A stretch of 64,000 nt of DNA from Pomphorhynchus laevis (GCA_012934845.2 WNNJ02002827.1:1-64000), one strand, 5' to 3'. Shown: positions 1-10,268, counted from the stretch's first letter. Notes: a model not told the origin generated them from the sequence alone. Numbers and translations are program-made.

Positions 1-52
<52 letters not shown>
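1..52. repeat. (TA)n microsatellite
   Basis: A pure TA dinucleotide run opens the window. It directly abuts the 3' end of the Penelope-like element to its right, which suggests the element inserted into, or extended, TA-rich DNA. Confidence 0.95.
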
Positions 53-56
<4 letters not shown>

Positions 57-1087
57 GTAAACCAGTCTTAACGAAGAAATTAATACGACGTTTCGCTTTT
101 TATTAGCTTTATCAAATCTATAACAGAAACACAAAAACTTAAAACATGAATATAGCAAAGAAAGTAATAATTGTTCTATGTGATATCAATCCACTTGTAA
201 AAGTGGTGTTTGTTGATACCATTTGGTGTATCAGAAAATAGCTGCCCGACCCATTGTTGTTCGTTATATTTTCTCAATTTATCAGTGCCTGTATTTTTAG
301 CGATGATAGTATAATTGAAACAATCTTCTGTGATGTTATGAGTATCGATGCAATGTTCCACTATAGAATCTGGGGTCTTTCTACCCCTCAATATGTCTGA
401 TCTACGATTGTTCAGTCTCTCACTCAGGGAGCGTCTAGACTCACCAATGTATTGTGCCGAGCATAGTGAACAACATCCTAGATATACGACATCCTTTGTA
501 CCTCATGTAACAGGGTGCTTAATTCTATAACTCAAACCTGTTGCATTACTTGTAAAGCGATTTGTTTCTACAATTTGTGCGCAACACTTGCATCTAGGGC
601 GTTCACACTTTTTGCATGAATTTGCAACTCCAACTTTTGTAGTCTCTGACGAGCTTTTAATGATATTCCTACCTAATTTGTTATTAGATTTGTAGACAAA
701 TTGTAAATTAGGAATATTAATGTTTTCAGATTTTGCCATGTTTTTAATTTTCAGATTAAGACTCCTATCGACTGCCGTTAATGCTGGGTGGAATGGCATT
801 ACTATTCGAATTTGATTAATTTTGTCATTTTTAACTTGAAGTAATTCGTTCTGTAAATATGTTCTATGTCGTGCCCTATTGATACTGCTTAATATCTCTC
901 GTTTAGTAAAACCTCTGTTTGCTAGTATACCTCTAAGCTTGTATAGATGTACTTTTCGACGTGCCGGTTCACTACAAACACGTATTATTCTACACGCTTC
1001 ATTTTGTATAAGGGATTTTTTCGTGTAATTAGAAATATTATTAGTCGACATACAGGCACAGGTTTTCTCCAAAGTACCCGGCAACAC
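53..1087 (-). mobile_element. Penelope-like element, 3' part with C-terminal GIY-YIG endonuclease
   Basis: Read on the minus strand, a frame from 1087 down to 176 carries the end of a PLE reverse transcriptase, a cysteine-rich linker (CKKCERPRCKCC) and then a GIY-YIG nuclease with the typical VVYL...C..C..QYIGES start near 470 and a downstream H/N region. The frame is interrupted once by an in-frame stop just before the nuclease. The order RT then endonuclease is the ordinary one for Penelope-type elements. The RT catalytic core is missing, so the copy is 5'-truncated; its 5' edge runs into the 80-bp inverted repeat at 1074-1152, and its 3' edge meets the TA run. Near the 3' edge (65-125) a decayed hairpin followed by GAAACGTC resembles the small hammerhead-like hairpins of PLE ends. 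It is unrelated in sequence to the Naiad-like copies elsewhere in the window. Confidence 0.8.
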
Positions 1088-1330
1088 TCATCAGTAGAAT
1101 GAGGTACACACTGGTCGTTTCGGTTGCCTGTGTGACATTGTGAATAAAGGCGTTTCCGACACTTTGTATAATTGTCTGAGACTTACGCTCTTAACCAGAT
1201 CGAATTGCTGTGCGACCATCCTTAAACACTAGGCAGAGGTTGTTGCTGAATTGTCGCCATTCACAATGTAACACAGGCAACCGAAACGACCAGTGTGTAC
1301 CTCATTCTACTGATGAGTGTTGCCGGGTAC
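1074..1330. repeat. 80-bp inverted repeat at the 5' side of the PLE
   Basis: The arm 1074-1152 and the arm 1254-1330 are reverse complements over about 77 bases with few differences, separated by about 100 bases. The left arm is joined to the truncated PLE. The right arm continues into 1331-1400, which is absent from the left side. PLE copies often carry an inverted partial terminal repeat at a truncated 5' end, and this fits that habit. A third, damaged copy of the same unit lies at 61943-61998. Confidence 0.85.
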
Positions 1331-1363
1331 TCATCATTTCGATGCTGAAGTGGTCGTCTAGAA
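1276..1363 (+). ncRNA. Hammerhead-ribozyme parts in a permuted strand order (PLE terminal repeat)
   Basis: The complete hammerhead parts list is present. GAA strand: stem II GGCAACC (1276-1282), GAA (1283-1285), stem III ACGACCA (1286-1292). CTGATGA strand: stem I TTCTA (1305-1309), CTGATGA (1310-1316), stem II GTGTTGCC (1317-1324, one bulged T). Cleavage strand: TGGTCGT (1351-1357), C1358, TAGAA (1359-1363). Stem III is 7 perfect pairs, stem I is 5, stem II is 7 with one bulge; G10.1-C11.1, A15.1-U16.1 and a GUC triplet are all kept. The strand order is GAA, CTGATGA, cleavage, whereas known hammerheads are cyclic permutations of CTGATGA, GAA, cleavage. All three helices therefore cross one another in a single copy. 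Activity is unproven. Confidence 0.55.
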
Positions 1364-1554
1364 GTGACATGGTGATTGAAAGTCGTGAATCGAAGTCCAG
1401 TCTATCAAGCAACACCATTTAGTATAAATGCCGTATTTCGTAAGAAATCCTGGACCGTTGTTTACTCAGCACATCCATGCACTACTATTATATATATGAT
1501 TCTGTAGCTGGTTTTCAATGCGAAAGCCACCTTGTGTGACCTAGCAACTATTCA

Positions 1555-1632
1555 ATATATATAATATATTATATATATTATATATAATATATATAATATA
1601 TTAATATATAAATATATTCTAATATATATTAC
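1555..1632. repeat. AT-rich simple repeat
   Basis: Imperfect runs of TATA, ATAT and AATATATT with self-complementary segments; no gene or element end is recognised. Confidence 0.8.
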
Positions 1633-1790
1633 TAGTAAACAAGCTTGTTTTCTTTGAACAAAAACAGTATATATTCGGCATTCTTACAAAGGATCCGAGC
1701 TGGTGGTTATCACTGACATTATGGATATATACATATAGCGGTTAATAGAATAAAAATCAGCAGAAGCAAAAAAAATGATTTTTTTTTCAA

Positions 1791-1821
1791 AACGTTTCGA
1801 CTCTTAGTGAGTCTTCGTTAA
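1791..1821 (-). ncRNA. Decayed hammerhead-like hairpin of a PLE end
   Basis: On the minus strand a 5-bp hairpin, GACTC, loop ACTAA, GAGTC, is followed at once by GAAACGTT. This is stem II plus the GAAA box and a very short stem III, as in the small hammerheads found with Penelope-like elements. The upstream box reads TTAACGA instead of CTGANGA, so two conserved bases are changed. It probably marks the end of an otherwise lost PLE. Confidence 0.4.
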
Positions 1822-1839
1822 TAAAGCGCGAATGGGCCC

Positions 1840-2663
1840 TATGAGCCTATTATTAAAGGTCTCATGGGGTAATTTAATAATTGTTATTTCGTGAAAATTC
1901 TATGTTAACATCCATATATTAACATACTTATAGTAGTTTACAAATTGTATAAAACAATATTTATATTATATTTTGAAATTATATTTATATTATATTTTGA
2001 AATTATATTTTGATAATACTTTCATAATACACTCATTCAATTAACACGTGATTGTGAATGCAGTATCTACTCAACATCTAACATTAAATTATCCGGCTTC
2101 TTTAAGCACAAATCAAAAATTGACACTCTTGGTGAAGTTGACAGCTTCTCCTCGTTTGTGAAATTGTATGAAGGATAGACTCGTAGGTACATTCGAGGGA
2201 GGCTTCTTGAACATCTATGAACATGTGTACACCCAGGAATAATTAAATGTGCCTTTGCACAACTGAAAGACTAGTCACTGCCTTTATATTGACTTTGCAA
2301 GGATTGAGTTGGTACAACCTCATCTAAAAACTAGGCTTGCCTCGGAGTATCTATTGATTAAGTCATATGTGCATAAATGTTTAGAGGGCAACACTGGATA
2401 TTATGATCTATGCTTACATTGATATGTTTTGCAGTGATTGTCTTCTTTGTATTTTGTTTTTATGATGTCTGGTTTATTTTCACTTAAATAATTTAAAATT
2501 TGCTTGTATCTGATCATTGTATTTGTGCTTTTAATTTGTTCTTTGAACTAACCGATGTGTGGTTGTTTTCCTAAAATGTTATAAAAATTCACAAAGTTTA
2601 ACAGCTACTGGAACAACTCCTGATAATGAACACGTTGTGTTCGAAATTTTAACTTCATTGTTT
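1840..2663. other. No recognised gene
   Basis: AT-rich sequence with many stops in all frames. The part at 2090-2400 is richer in GC and may be very old transposon remains, but no domain can be supported. Confidence 0.5.
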
Positions 2664-2691
2664 AGCGTAAAATAAAATTATCACTAATATA

Positions 2692-3560
2692 ATGGCGGAG
2701 GTATTAAAGAACTCGAATTCTGATGCTAAATACAGCAATTTTCCAACCGAAAAAGAGGTTTGTGTTGGATGTTTTTCAAATCAACGTCACAGCGATGAGG
2801 TCAGTAATGCTTTGTTATCTTCAGGCGATGGGGAGGTGCTTCCCTTCACCCCTAAAAAGAGAAACTTGATTTTAATTAAAGTAACAAGACCTATAGAAAG
2901 GGATCAACTGTACAATAAATTTCTAAGAAATTTCTCGCTTCTATATATGAACAGGATTTTATTTAATTCTGTAAAGATACACCCATCCGAGGTGAAAATT
3001 TCTTTTGTAACATCTGATCTCGCAATGAAATACGCGGAATATTTTTCCGAAAATCTTAAAGAGTACGGTGAACTTACCATAAAGCCTATCCTGGCTTCGA
3101 TCAAAGTTACCAATCTACTATGTTCAATGGATTAAAATGACAAGCAATTTTTTTATGGCGACTTTCAAAGTTTCTAATCTGAGACCAAAGAAACGGAAAC
3201 CCTATCCCGGTTGGCTTTTGTACTGCGCCAGTGGAGATAGCTGAAACTCTATCAAAATCGTCTTCCAACCCGTTTATGGGATTCAACATTCGTTTCTCAA
3301 TAAACAAAATAGACGAATTAACCTACCCCCACAGCAGCCGGTGTCACAAATTGAGGGTAGTGGGCCTCCAGCTGCAGTGGGATCCCCACATGTGGTATCT
3401 GCGAATCAGCCTCTTGTCTATCTCTGTCCTCGAATGACCCATCATGTTCAAACTGCGGGGGTAGCCAACCTACATGGCGCAGAAGCTGCAGTAAGTTCAA
3501 GGCGTACAGAAGCCTATTTATTCGTCCGTTTAAGCCCACAACGTTCTTTTCTTGTGTACC
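2692..3560 (+). pseudogene. LINE A ORF1 (nucleic-acid-binding protein)
   Basis: The ORF opens with ATG at 2692, 28 bases from the inferred element start, and stays open for 147 codons. Its N-terminal half matches the ORF1 remnants of copies B and D in this window (shared segment around NSVKI...ISF and KPILAS.KVTNL). After several frame changes a cysteine/histidine cluster near 3330-3500 (CHKL, CGICES, CSNCGG) marks CCHC zinc knuckles; copy D shows the clear form CNGCHQWGHWASIC. ORF1 proteins of this kind bind element RNA. No intact product is possible from this copy. Confidence 0.7.
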
Positions 3561-3905
3561 GCACCGCGCATGGACGACACAGAGATATCTCGGTTGATGG
3601 ATATAAAGATAGAAGTGTCGTATAGAAGATTGGAAAACCTTATACTAATGGCCGTGGGTGCTATCAACAAGAATCCAAAGATTGCAGTGGCATCTGTTCT
3701 TCCAGAGTCAAAAAAAGAGAGGGCTTCGGCCCAAGCCGTCATCCTCATCAATATCGGGTAGCTTATTCGACGTAAGACTAAGGGAAATGATGATATTGCC
3801 CAGGGGCAAGTACATTCCCTGGAGGGGGCTAGTGGTGGGAAGAGAGACCTTCCTGCACCTAGATCTGTCTAGATGGGCAATCCCCCATCCAACTAATCCA
3901 TCACA

Positions 3906-6520
3906 ATGCAGAATACTCGTGAGCCTTTTTCACTGAATATCCTTCAATGGAACTCGGGAGGTGCTTCTGCCCTTAGACTTCTATCTGTTAGAGATGCAGA
4001 TGTTATAGTCGTTCGGGAGACGCGGTCTATCCGTCTCCCCCAGGATATTACTCAATTTATCCCAAAGCATATATGTTCCCACTATACTCCGTACATAACC
4101 CCACCTCACTCGTCTTCATCTCAAGGACTCTTGACCTTAGTTAAGTGCTCTTTAAGGTCTTCTCCTATTAAATTACTCGTGTCCAGCCATGTCTTGTTTT
4201 GTAGTTTCACTCTGCAAGAACGGTAAACGCCTCAGTCTAGCCAATGTCTACATCCGTCCAGAGGAGATTCACAAGAACCGTGACCTCCCGGATAGTATTA
4301 TTGACAGCGGCTATGACATGGTACTAGATGACTTACCCGACAGAACTGGTCGTTGGATCAATGCAGCAATCCGCAAAGCCAGGAACGGTTATCTTATTCA
4401 TAAACCACCGTCCTTCACCTTTCATTGCACTTCAACGAATTCACTCCTCGACTTATTACTGGTCCATGAGAGGTGGTTCTTAAAACCCTTTGGCACAGAG
4501 CAGTCGCGACAACATCTGTCCACCTCTCATGACCTAATTCGCTGGCGGATAGAAAAAGGATACGCTGTTTCGGAGAAGATTACACTTTGACCCGATCAGT
4601 GGCTTTCTTTCAGGTAGCTATTTAACGCTTTCCCCGAATTGGTAATGATAGCTTAACCGAATTTAATTCCTACCTATCTTCGCAAGCTACCGCATTGCTT
4701 TCGACAACCTATAAAGGTCGCATTTTCAGTCCCACTCCGACAAAACTCAAGACCTTAGCATATTTGCTCCGTCTTCCCAATCTCTCTGCTTCTGCCTGGA
4801 AAGTTCTATCGAAAGAATATTAGAAAACTATGTATAGGTTCCAATTGGGTAAGGATAGGGATATCATTGCTTCCCTTAATCCATCCCAGTCTTCCTTCTG
4901 GAAGATTTTCAAGAAGGAGAAGTTTGTATGTTGGAAGGATAGGGCATTGGCTTGGATCGGTAATAAAGGTCTTATTAAAGTTTTGAAGGAGTCACTATCC
5001 TTACATAATTATGGAGCCACTCAATCACCACAGCCAATCCCGCCTTGGAGATACTTCAGGAGTAGATACGTATCTGTCACACATATTCTCAACGCCTGGG
5101 GCCTCTTCCAGGCACCTTCAAATCCGTCGTTCCTCTCTCTTCTCGTGGCTGTCAGCTTTTGAGAGCCGAACAAAGAAGAGAGCTGGCCGTCACTATGCTA
5201 TTACCCACCCCATCTGATGTTGCCGGCATCAACATTAGCAAAAGAATTTTTATACCTTAAAAGTATCCGGTCTCTTGTTCTAAAGACCTGCGGCCTATAT
5301 CGATTCAAAATTCCCTCGTATCGATCTACGAAAAAGTGCTTGCGCTTAGAATCTTTGATCATCTGAGCAGGCGAAATTTAATCTCACCTGGTTTCTATGG
5401 GTTCGTCAAAGGTCGCTCGGTCCATTCAGAAGTTGGTGAAGTGCATCGATTTTGTCAGGAGAATGGTCATCAACTCGCTGTGGCTGTTATCGTTGATTTT
5501 TCCTCTGCATTTGACCGCATCTCCATTCACGTTGTTATCTCTTCTCTAAGGTCCATCGGGTGCCTGCGAGAATTGTTAACAGGGTGGAGATACTGCTGTA
5601 CACCAAGCGATTCTTTAATGAAGATGACCCTGATGCGCGTCAGCTCTACCCTATTACAGGTGTGCCTCAAGAGACCCCCTCTCCTATCTTATATCTTGAT
5701 GCGTCCATTGAACTCTTTTAAATATTTAAACGCGAACAACGCCTAGTGGTATATGCTGATGATACCACAGCACTGTTTTCTGGACGCAGGTGCAAAGACG
5801 AAGTCTCGGACATCAGCCGTTTCTTTTTAAGACTGAAAGACCTTTTACCCAAGTCCAATCTTATTTTAAACTTCGCTGCATCGCAGATGGTTGGCTTTCA
5901 TGGCACCCCTGCTACAAAGCAAAAACTAAAGAGATTAGCACTATCTTCTTTCTCCTCCATATGTGCCTCTGAACCACTCCCACCTTCACAAGTCGAGTAA
6001 AATACCTGGGGTTCACCGTAACGGTGAACCCCAGGTATAAACGGTTGACTAGTCGTAAAGCCGACCAATTCACCGTTTATAAAACGGTGAACTGGTCGTA
6101 TACCTGGGGTTCACCGTTTTACTCGACTTCACAATTCGAGTAAAATACCTGGGGTTCACCGTTACGTTGAATCCCAGTTATAAACGGTGAACTGGTCGGC
6201 GAAAGCTGACCTGGATTGACTCAAATGTATCCCGAAAAAACTAGGTGGACCCTGAAACGGGCTCAGCATCTGTCATTGAAAGGGAAACCCATGTGCGCCT
6301 TTGGGGCACTTGGACTATCTCCGGATTACTCTTCTTCTCAAGAGGACGTCCCCCAGAGCAAATGCTAAGGTTTCTTAAGCTCCTCGTCTCTCGTTTACCC
6401 AGCATTGTTCGCGCCGATTGGATTCTTCGGGGGGTGAAAGACCCCGAGTGGTTCAGTCGAATAGCGGCGTATTGGATCGGTTGGAGGGGCTTAGATTGCC
6501 CTGGACCTGAGGCCATGAAA
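3906..6520 (+). pseudogene. LINE A ORF2 (endonuclease and reverse transcriptase)
   Basis: The ORF starts with a segment containing NILQWNSGG, the beginning of an apurinic-type endonuclease, followed by NVYI and SHDLIRW motifs at 4200-4550. The RT part spans about 5280-6000, with ALRIFDHLSRR, a GRSVHSE segment, VDFSSAFDRI and the catalytic YADD at 5752. A C-terminal segment with SRGRPPEQ is at 6300-6520. The frame is broken repeatedly. The stretch 5985-6205 has been rebuilt into inverted duplications, listed separately. Gene order and motifs agree with copies B and C, so the assignment is firm although the copy is dead. Confidence 0.75.
5985..6205. repeat. Cluster of palindromes inside LINE A
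   Basis: A perfect palindrome with 18-bp arms sits at 6002-6019 and 6021-6038 around one A. A second, with 16-bp arms and one mismatch, is at 6063-6078 and 6082-6097. Parts of the same LINE segment appear again inverted (6097-6128) and direct (6133-6205). The other LINE copies have a single simple version here, as at 37575-37655 and 50140-50205, so this is a local rearrangement and not part of the family. Confidence 0.9.
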
Positions 6521-6639
6521 GAGAAAGGGAAGACGAAGAATAATGAAGTTGAAATTCTGTCATTTTTCTGTGACTTTGTTGTGACCTATTGCATGCTATA
6601 TATTTTGGTGTATTAATAAAGTCTTTATTATTAAAATTT

Positions 6640-7185
6640 GACTTCATTTTTTCAGCTGTTTTGTATACAATTTTTGTGTCAATTAATGAATATCTTTGAT
6701 AATATTTTGGTGCAAAATCGAAAAAGGTTTATTGTGAATAAGAGTAAGATATTGATATATATAACTCTTAATACGTTTATATTTGCACTTAAGCGTGGGT
6801 CCTGGCGATAATTTAATTGAATCCGTTTGCGATCCGAGGCTTTGATTTTCTTTTTAGGACAAAAATATATATTCGAATCGTGTCTTCTCATATATTGTTT
6901 ATATATTTTTATATATGACATGCTATCAATTTTAATCACATAACTTATAACAATTACACCATAAAATAAATGTAAGCACAGTGAACTCGGTCGTACGCCG
7001 ACATAATTAGCTCTATGAGAAGACGTATTGATATCGCACTAGTCAAGGCTAATTCATTGCGGGTCAATTACAAATTTATCTACGATACAGCTCGTGGCTA
7101 AACATATAGTCACACTTTAATTTATAAACCCTTTTTTATTGTCTTTAAAAATAAATTATTCTTTCAAAAAAAATTTTTCTTGAAC
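6640..7185. other. No recognised gene
   Basis: AT-rich sequence; the open frame at 6679-6939 on the minus strand has no recognisable domain and is probably chance. Confidence 0.5.
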
Positions 7186-7188
7186 AAA

Positions 7189-7416
7189 TTATTTTATCAA
7201 TGATAATTTTCCATGAAAAACGTTTTTATTATCATGAACAGCGAAAACTTGCGAAATATGAAGAATTCGCGAGATTGAACATAGTGGATTCTGTTTATTA
7301 ATATGGGATACTACTGGGCCCACAGGAACTGTGTCGATGTTTGAACGCCCTGAACAATTTAAGAGCACATCGAACGTATCATTAAACAGTGAAATTAATT
7401 TTTTAATTTCCAACAA
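7189..7416 (-). other. Open frame of unknown nature, duplicated at 8330-8475
   Basis: A 75-codon minus-strand frame with no known domain. A diverged copy of about 130 bases of it lies at 8330-8475 in the same orientation, sharing TTCCTGTGG, CACTATGTTCAAT and CATGATAATAAAAACG. The copy does not keep the reading frame. It could be an old exon duplication or a piece of an unknown repeat; no function is proposed. Confidence 0.35.
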
Positions 7417-7735
7417 CTATCAGGTATAGTTAAACGACAACAAAAATTATTTTAACATACCGCTAGTAAGTACTAGCATCTTCAGAAATTAGCACGAAAA
7501 AGAAAAAAATCACATAAATAAAGTTTTTCTTGTCGGTTTGCACTTTGATGCTGGAATCATAATCGTTGCTAACAAATTTTTTATGTAATATTTTTGTTTG
7601 TAGGAACCGCAGCAAACAAAACACAACAATTGATAACTTGTGCTTACGTATAGTTTAACTACAACAATTTTTGCTGTCGTTTGACTACACCTGATAGTTC
7701 CTGGAAATTAAAAAATTTAAATACAAATCAGGATG
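7393..7735. mobile_element. MITE-like element with inverted ends
   Basis: The left end (AACTATCAGGTATAGTTAAA, then CGACAACAAAAATT) and the right end, read in reverse (AACTATCAGGTGTAGTCAAA, then CGACAGCAAAAATT), are inverted repeats of about 45 bp around a noncoding core of about 250 bp. Similarity extends outward through TTTTTTAATTTCC. A fragment related to the right end is at 46265-46315. No transposase is present. Superfamily and target duplication are not resolved. Confidence 0.55.
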
Positions 7736-7889
7736 GATATATATTCTAATAGCGAAATTAGTATTTACATAATAAGGGTGAAAAAAATATTTAGTTTAGA
7801 TTGAAAAAGCCCAGTAAAGTGGGAACTGTGACATCTAGAAAATTTACCGTTGACTACTAAGTGTTTGTAAATTGAAGAGGTTGTTTTCA

Positions 7890-8180
7890 CTAAGTTATTC
7901 TACGCCGTTTCATATACATATATAGACATGGGCACAATGTGTTTCCATTGTGATCCGTAAACTTGTTTTTTTTATAATGTCCATCAAATTCAATAAATTT
8001 ATTAAGTATAAATATCAATGCTTCACTTACAAAGTTGCGACATTCTAAATCCCAACCTGCATTTTGCATCATTTTGTTTACCGTTTGAATGCCATCAGTA
8101 TGATGGATACAAGTGTAAAGTACTTTAACTTCAATCTCTGCCAGAATTACATATTCTGATACATTTGGACTCTCATGTAA
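7890..8180 (-). other. Unrecognised open frame
   Basis: The minus-strand frame is open from about 8180 to 7890, well beyond its first ATG at 8072, and has an ordinary amino-acid mix (TCIHHTDGIQTVNKMM, then AGWDLECRNF). It lies downstream of acid ceramidase-like gene A but shows none of that family's C-terminal motifs. It may be an exon of an unknown gene or chance. Confidence 0.25.
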
Positions 8181-8194
8181 AAAATGAGAGTTTA

Positions 8195-8300
8195 TAATCA
8201 GATCAGCTAACTGAGTATATATATTTTATATTATTTATAAATTAAATATAATGATAAATAATAAATAAGTATATAAGATTTTATACAATTTATATTAATG
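8195..8300 (-). repeat. Solo fragment of a Naiad-like element end
   Basis: The inverted form of the terminal motif ACTCAGTTAGCTGAT is followed by the same AT-rich tail as in the full Naiad copy at 14700-14880. It is a short remnant with no coding sequence. Confidence 0.55.
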
Positions 8301-8771
8301 GGCTAAACGTTTTTAGTACATAAAAAACGTTTTTATTATCATGATTAACGAAAACGCGCAAAATATGAAGGATTCACGATATTGAACATAGTGGTTTCTG
8401 TTCATTAATATGTATGCCATTGGTACCACAGGAAACGTATCCAATATATGTTTAAGGGCTATATCAAGGAAAATGGCGGATAAGCAAAAGTGGGAACATG
8501 TATCATATATTAAATGACTACGTACACAAATAGGTATCCTATTGACAAGGAAGTGTTCAGCCAGTCTGATAATAAAGAAGTGTCCAGCACGTTATACGGA
8601 AACTTTAAATGTATGGTGATTTCTCTTAATGTTTCAAAATTTTATTATTTTGATAATTTTATATTTTTATAATTTTATCTTATTAAACTTAATTAATAAT
8701 ATTTTAATTAACGACATTTTAATTGATGATATTCGACAAATTACAAAGTGGGTGCACAATCGTGCATTTAC

Positions 8772-9551
8772 AGCGGTCTCATAATCTCTTGATTTTGCTA
8801 GTATTTCACGTGTGGCAAGAGAAATGAAAGATTGGTTATTATCTATTTTATAAAAGTGATCCATCATACCGGAGAATCCACCCTTAACAGATATCCGAGC
8901 ATTAATAGATATTGCAAAAGCGTTTGGGCGCATGCCTGTCAAAACACCGACACACCCGGCAAAAGTAACGGATCGATATTGTGTTACTCCCTTTGATTTG
9001 AAATTAACTGTTATCAGTAAGGGCTGAATACATTCATTAATAATCCATTTACTGTTGTCGTAATCCCATCCAAACATTGCACCGAAATCCAAGTTTCGTA
9101 CGTGCACAACATCATCAATATCGCTGTCGTACTGCGCTGCCGAGACACACAAAGAAATAAAATCGAAAATAATATTTACTGAGATTATATACGATTCATG
9201 CAAATCAACTGCTTTTGAGATCCCTTTCATTTCACGCATATATTCTGACGGCCAGGTCTTTTCTACCTGAGATATCATAAACTTTTCATATTTCTGAAAG
9301 AAACTTTCCTTCAAACCGAGTAGATTAATTACGTGATCTTTTAGTTTACCAACAAACACAACAAATATCCGTTTGTGCTCTCGCATTATTTCTGTCCAAC
9401 GATCTTCGGGGGCCAAATCAAGATTGATTGTGTGTTCTTTAACGATACTGCGTTCATCAGGAGGCCAAAAGTGCGTCAAGCATTCGGAAGCTTTACTGAT
9501 TGTAAGGATGATTAACAGAGAGAATATAGCGTACTTGACTACATAATACAT
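8772..9551 (-). CDS. Acid ceramidase/NAAA-like amidase, gene A, first coding exon
   Basis: A 260-codon exon begins with a hydrophobic signal peptide (residues 1-22) and carries the acid ceramidase/N-acylethanolamine acid amidase core: INLDLAPEDRW (42-52), the presumed nucleophile Cys135 in SLCVSAAQ, and RNLDFG (152-157), followed by GWDYDNSKW and GVLTGMRP. Family members are lysosomal N-terminal-nucleophile hydrolases that self-cleave before the cysteine and release fatty acids from ceramide or N-acylethanolamines. The exon is taken to end at 8772 in GCT before GTAAAT, at the same codon as the end of gene B's first exon; the open frame beyond it has no homology. The C-terminal exon expected at lower coordinates was not found, so the gene is truncated or its last exon lies outside the window. 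Confidence 0.75.
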
Positions 9552-9960
9552 TTAAATAACCTAAAATGCTCATTGTTTAAACAATTTAATCATAAGCAAT
9601 TCAAGTATTAGTAACCTCTTAAATTTTTCAATCCACCATTTCTAAAATAAAACTGCATATTCTTTATTCAGTTGGTAAAACTGCATTTTCTTTATGCAGT
9701 TAATCAAATAGTCGCATAAGCTTTCATATAATTCTTTTGCTTTAAAAATGTTCATATTTTTATAAATATTGATATTTTCATATTTTTTAAATACATATTT
9801 AATATTTTATAAAATGTTTATATTATATTTGATTATATCAATATTTTATTTTGATTTAAAATTTTTTTTATTTGATTTCATATTTTTTTATTTTGTTTAG
9901 AAATTATTTTATAAAAATAATTTGGATATTCCTTTATATTTATTCATTTATATGTTCATA
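9552..9960. other. Upstream region of gene A, no recognised gene
   Basis: Very AT-rich DNA between the start of gene A and the satellite. A promoter for gene A would lie here, but no convincing element can be named. Confidence 0.5.
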
Positions 9961-10194
9961 TATAATATTTCGTATGAGAACGGAATATAAAATCGGTGTG
10001 TGGTGGATTCGAATTGCGAATATCAGTGAATATTTCGTATAAGAATGGAATATAAAATCGGTGTGTGATGGATTCGAATTGCGAATATTTGTTACATCCC
10101 ACACCAAATATAGAACACATTAATTGTGTAATTTGACATAAGTCAAATATAAACCAGCATTTCATCGACAAGGAGTTCAGCAGAAGCAGTAACA

Positions 10195-10268
10195 TGACCG
10201 AAACACGAAATGTAGGCGTAGGCTCACTGCTGATGAGGTCCACCCACGCTGATTGTAGTGTACAGTGA
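10195..10268 (+). ncRNA. Permuted hammerhead parts, satellite monomer 1
   Basis: Same layout as the monomer-2 unit at 10553-10626. The GAA-side stem II strand reads TGACC, leaving four of five stem II pairs. Stems I and III are intact. Confidence 0.5.

Larger units (their letters stand above)
2664..6636 (+). mobile_element. LINE copy A, nearly full length, decayed
   Basis: A non-LTR retrotransposon with ORF1 (start 2692), an endonuclease/RT ORF2 from 3906, an AATAAA signal near 6614 and an end in CTTTATTATTAAAA. The sequences flanking it, AAATTTTAACTTCATTGTTT near 2645 and AAAATTTGACTTCATTTTTT near 6633, look like a diverged target duplication of about 20 bp and support these ends. Both ORFs are broken many times. 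Copies of the same family are at 37160-38140, 49730-50243 with 54794-55900, and 55960-59290. Two ORFs with an ORF1 zinc knuckle and an apurinic-type endonuclease suggest the Jockey/I/R1 side of LINEs; the clade is not resolved. Confidence 0.8.

Noticed and set aside
4-48. CRISPR array or telomeric repeat
   Set aside because: It is a plain TA dinucleotide run; no spaced repeats occur anywhere and the genome is eukaryotic.
2090-2400. Decayed PLE endonuclease
   Set aside because: A weak resemblance to a GIY-YIG downstream segment across several stops; not enough to call.
7189-7416. Missing acid ceramidase exon of gene A
   Set aside because: None of the QTNYD, DNR or STNPV-type C-terminal motifs is present.
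8667-8771. C-terminal extension of acid ceramidase-like gene A in the open frame
   Set aside because: Lysine/isoleucine-rich translation of AT-rich DNA after a good GTAAAT donor; no family similarity.
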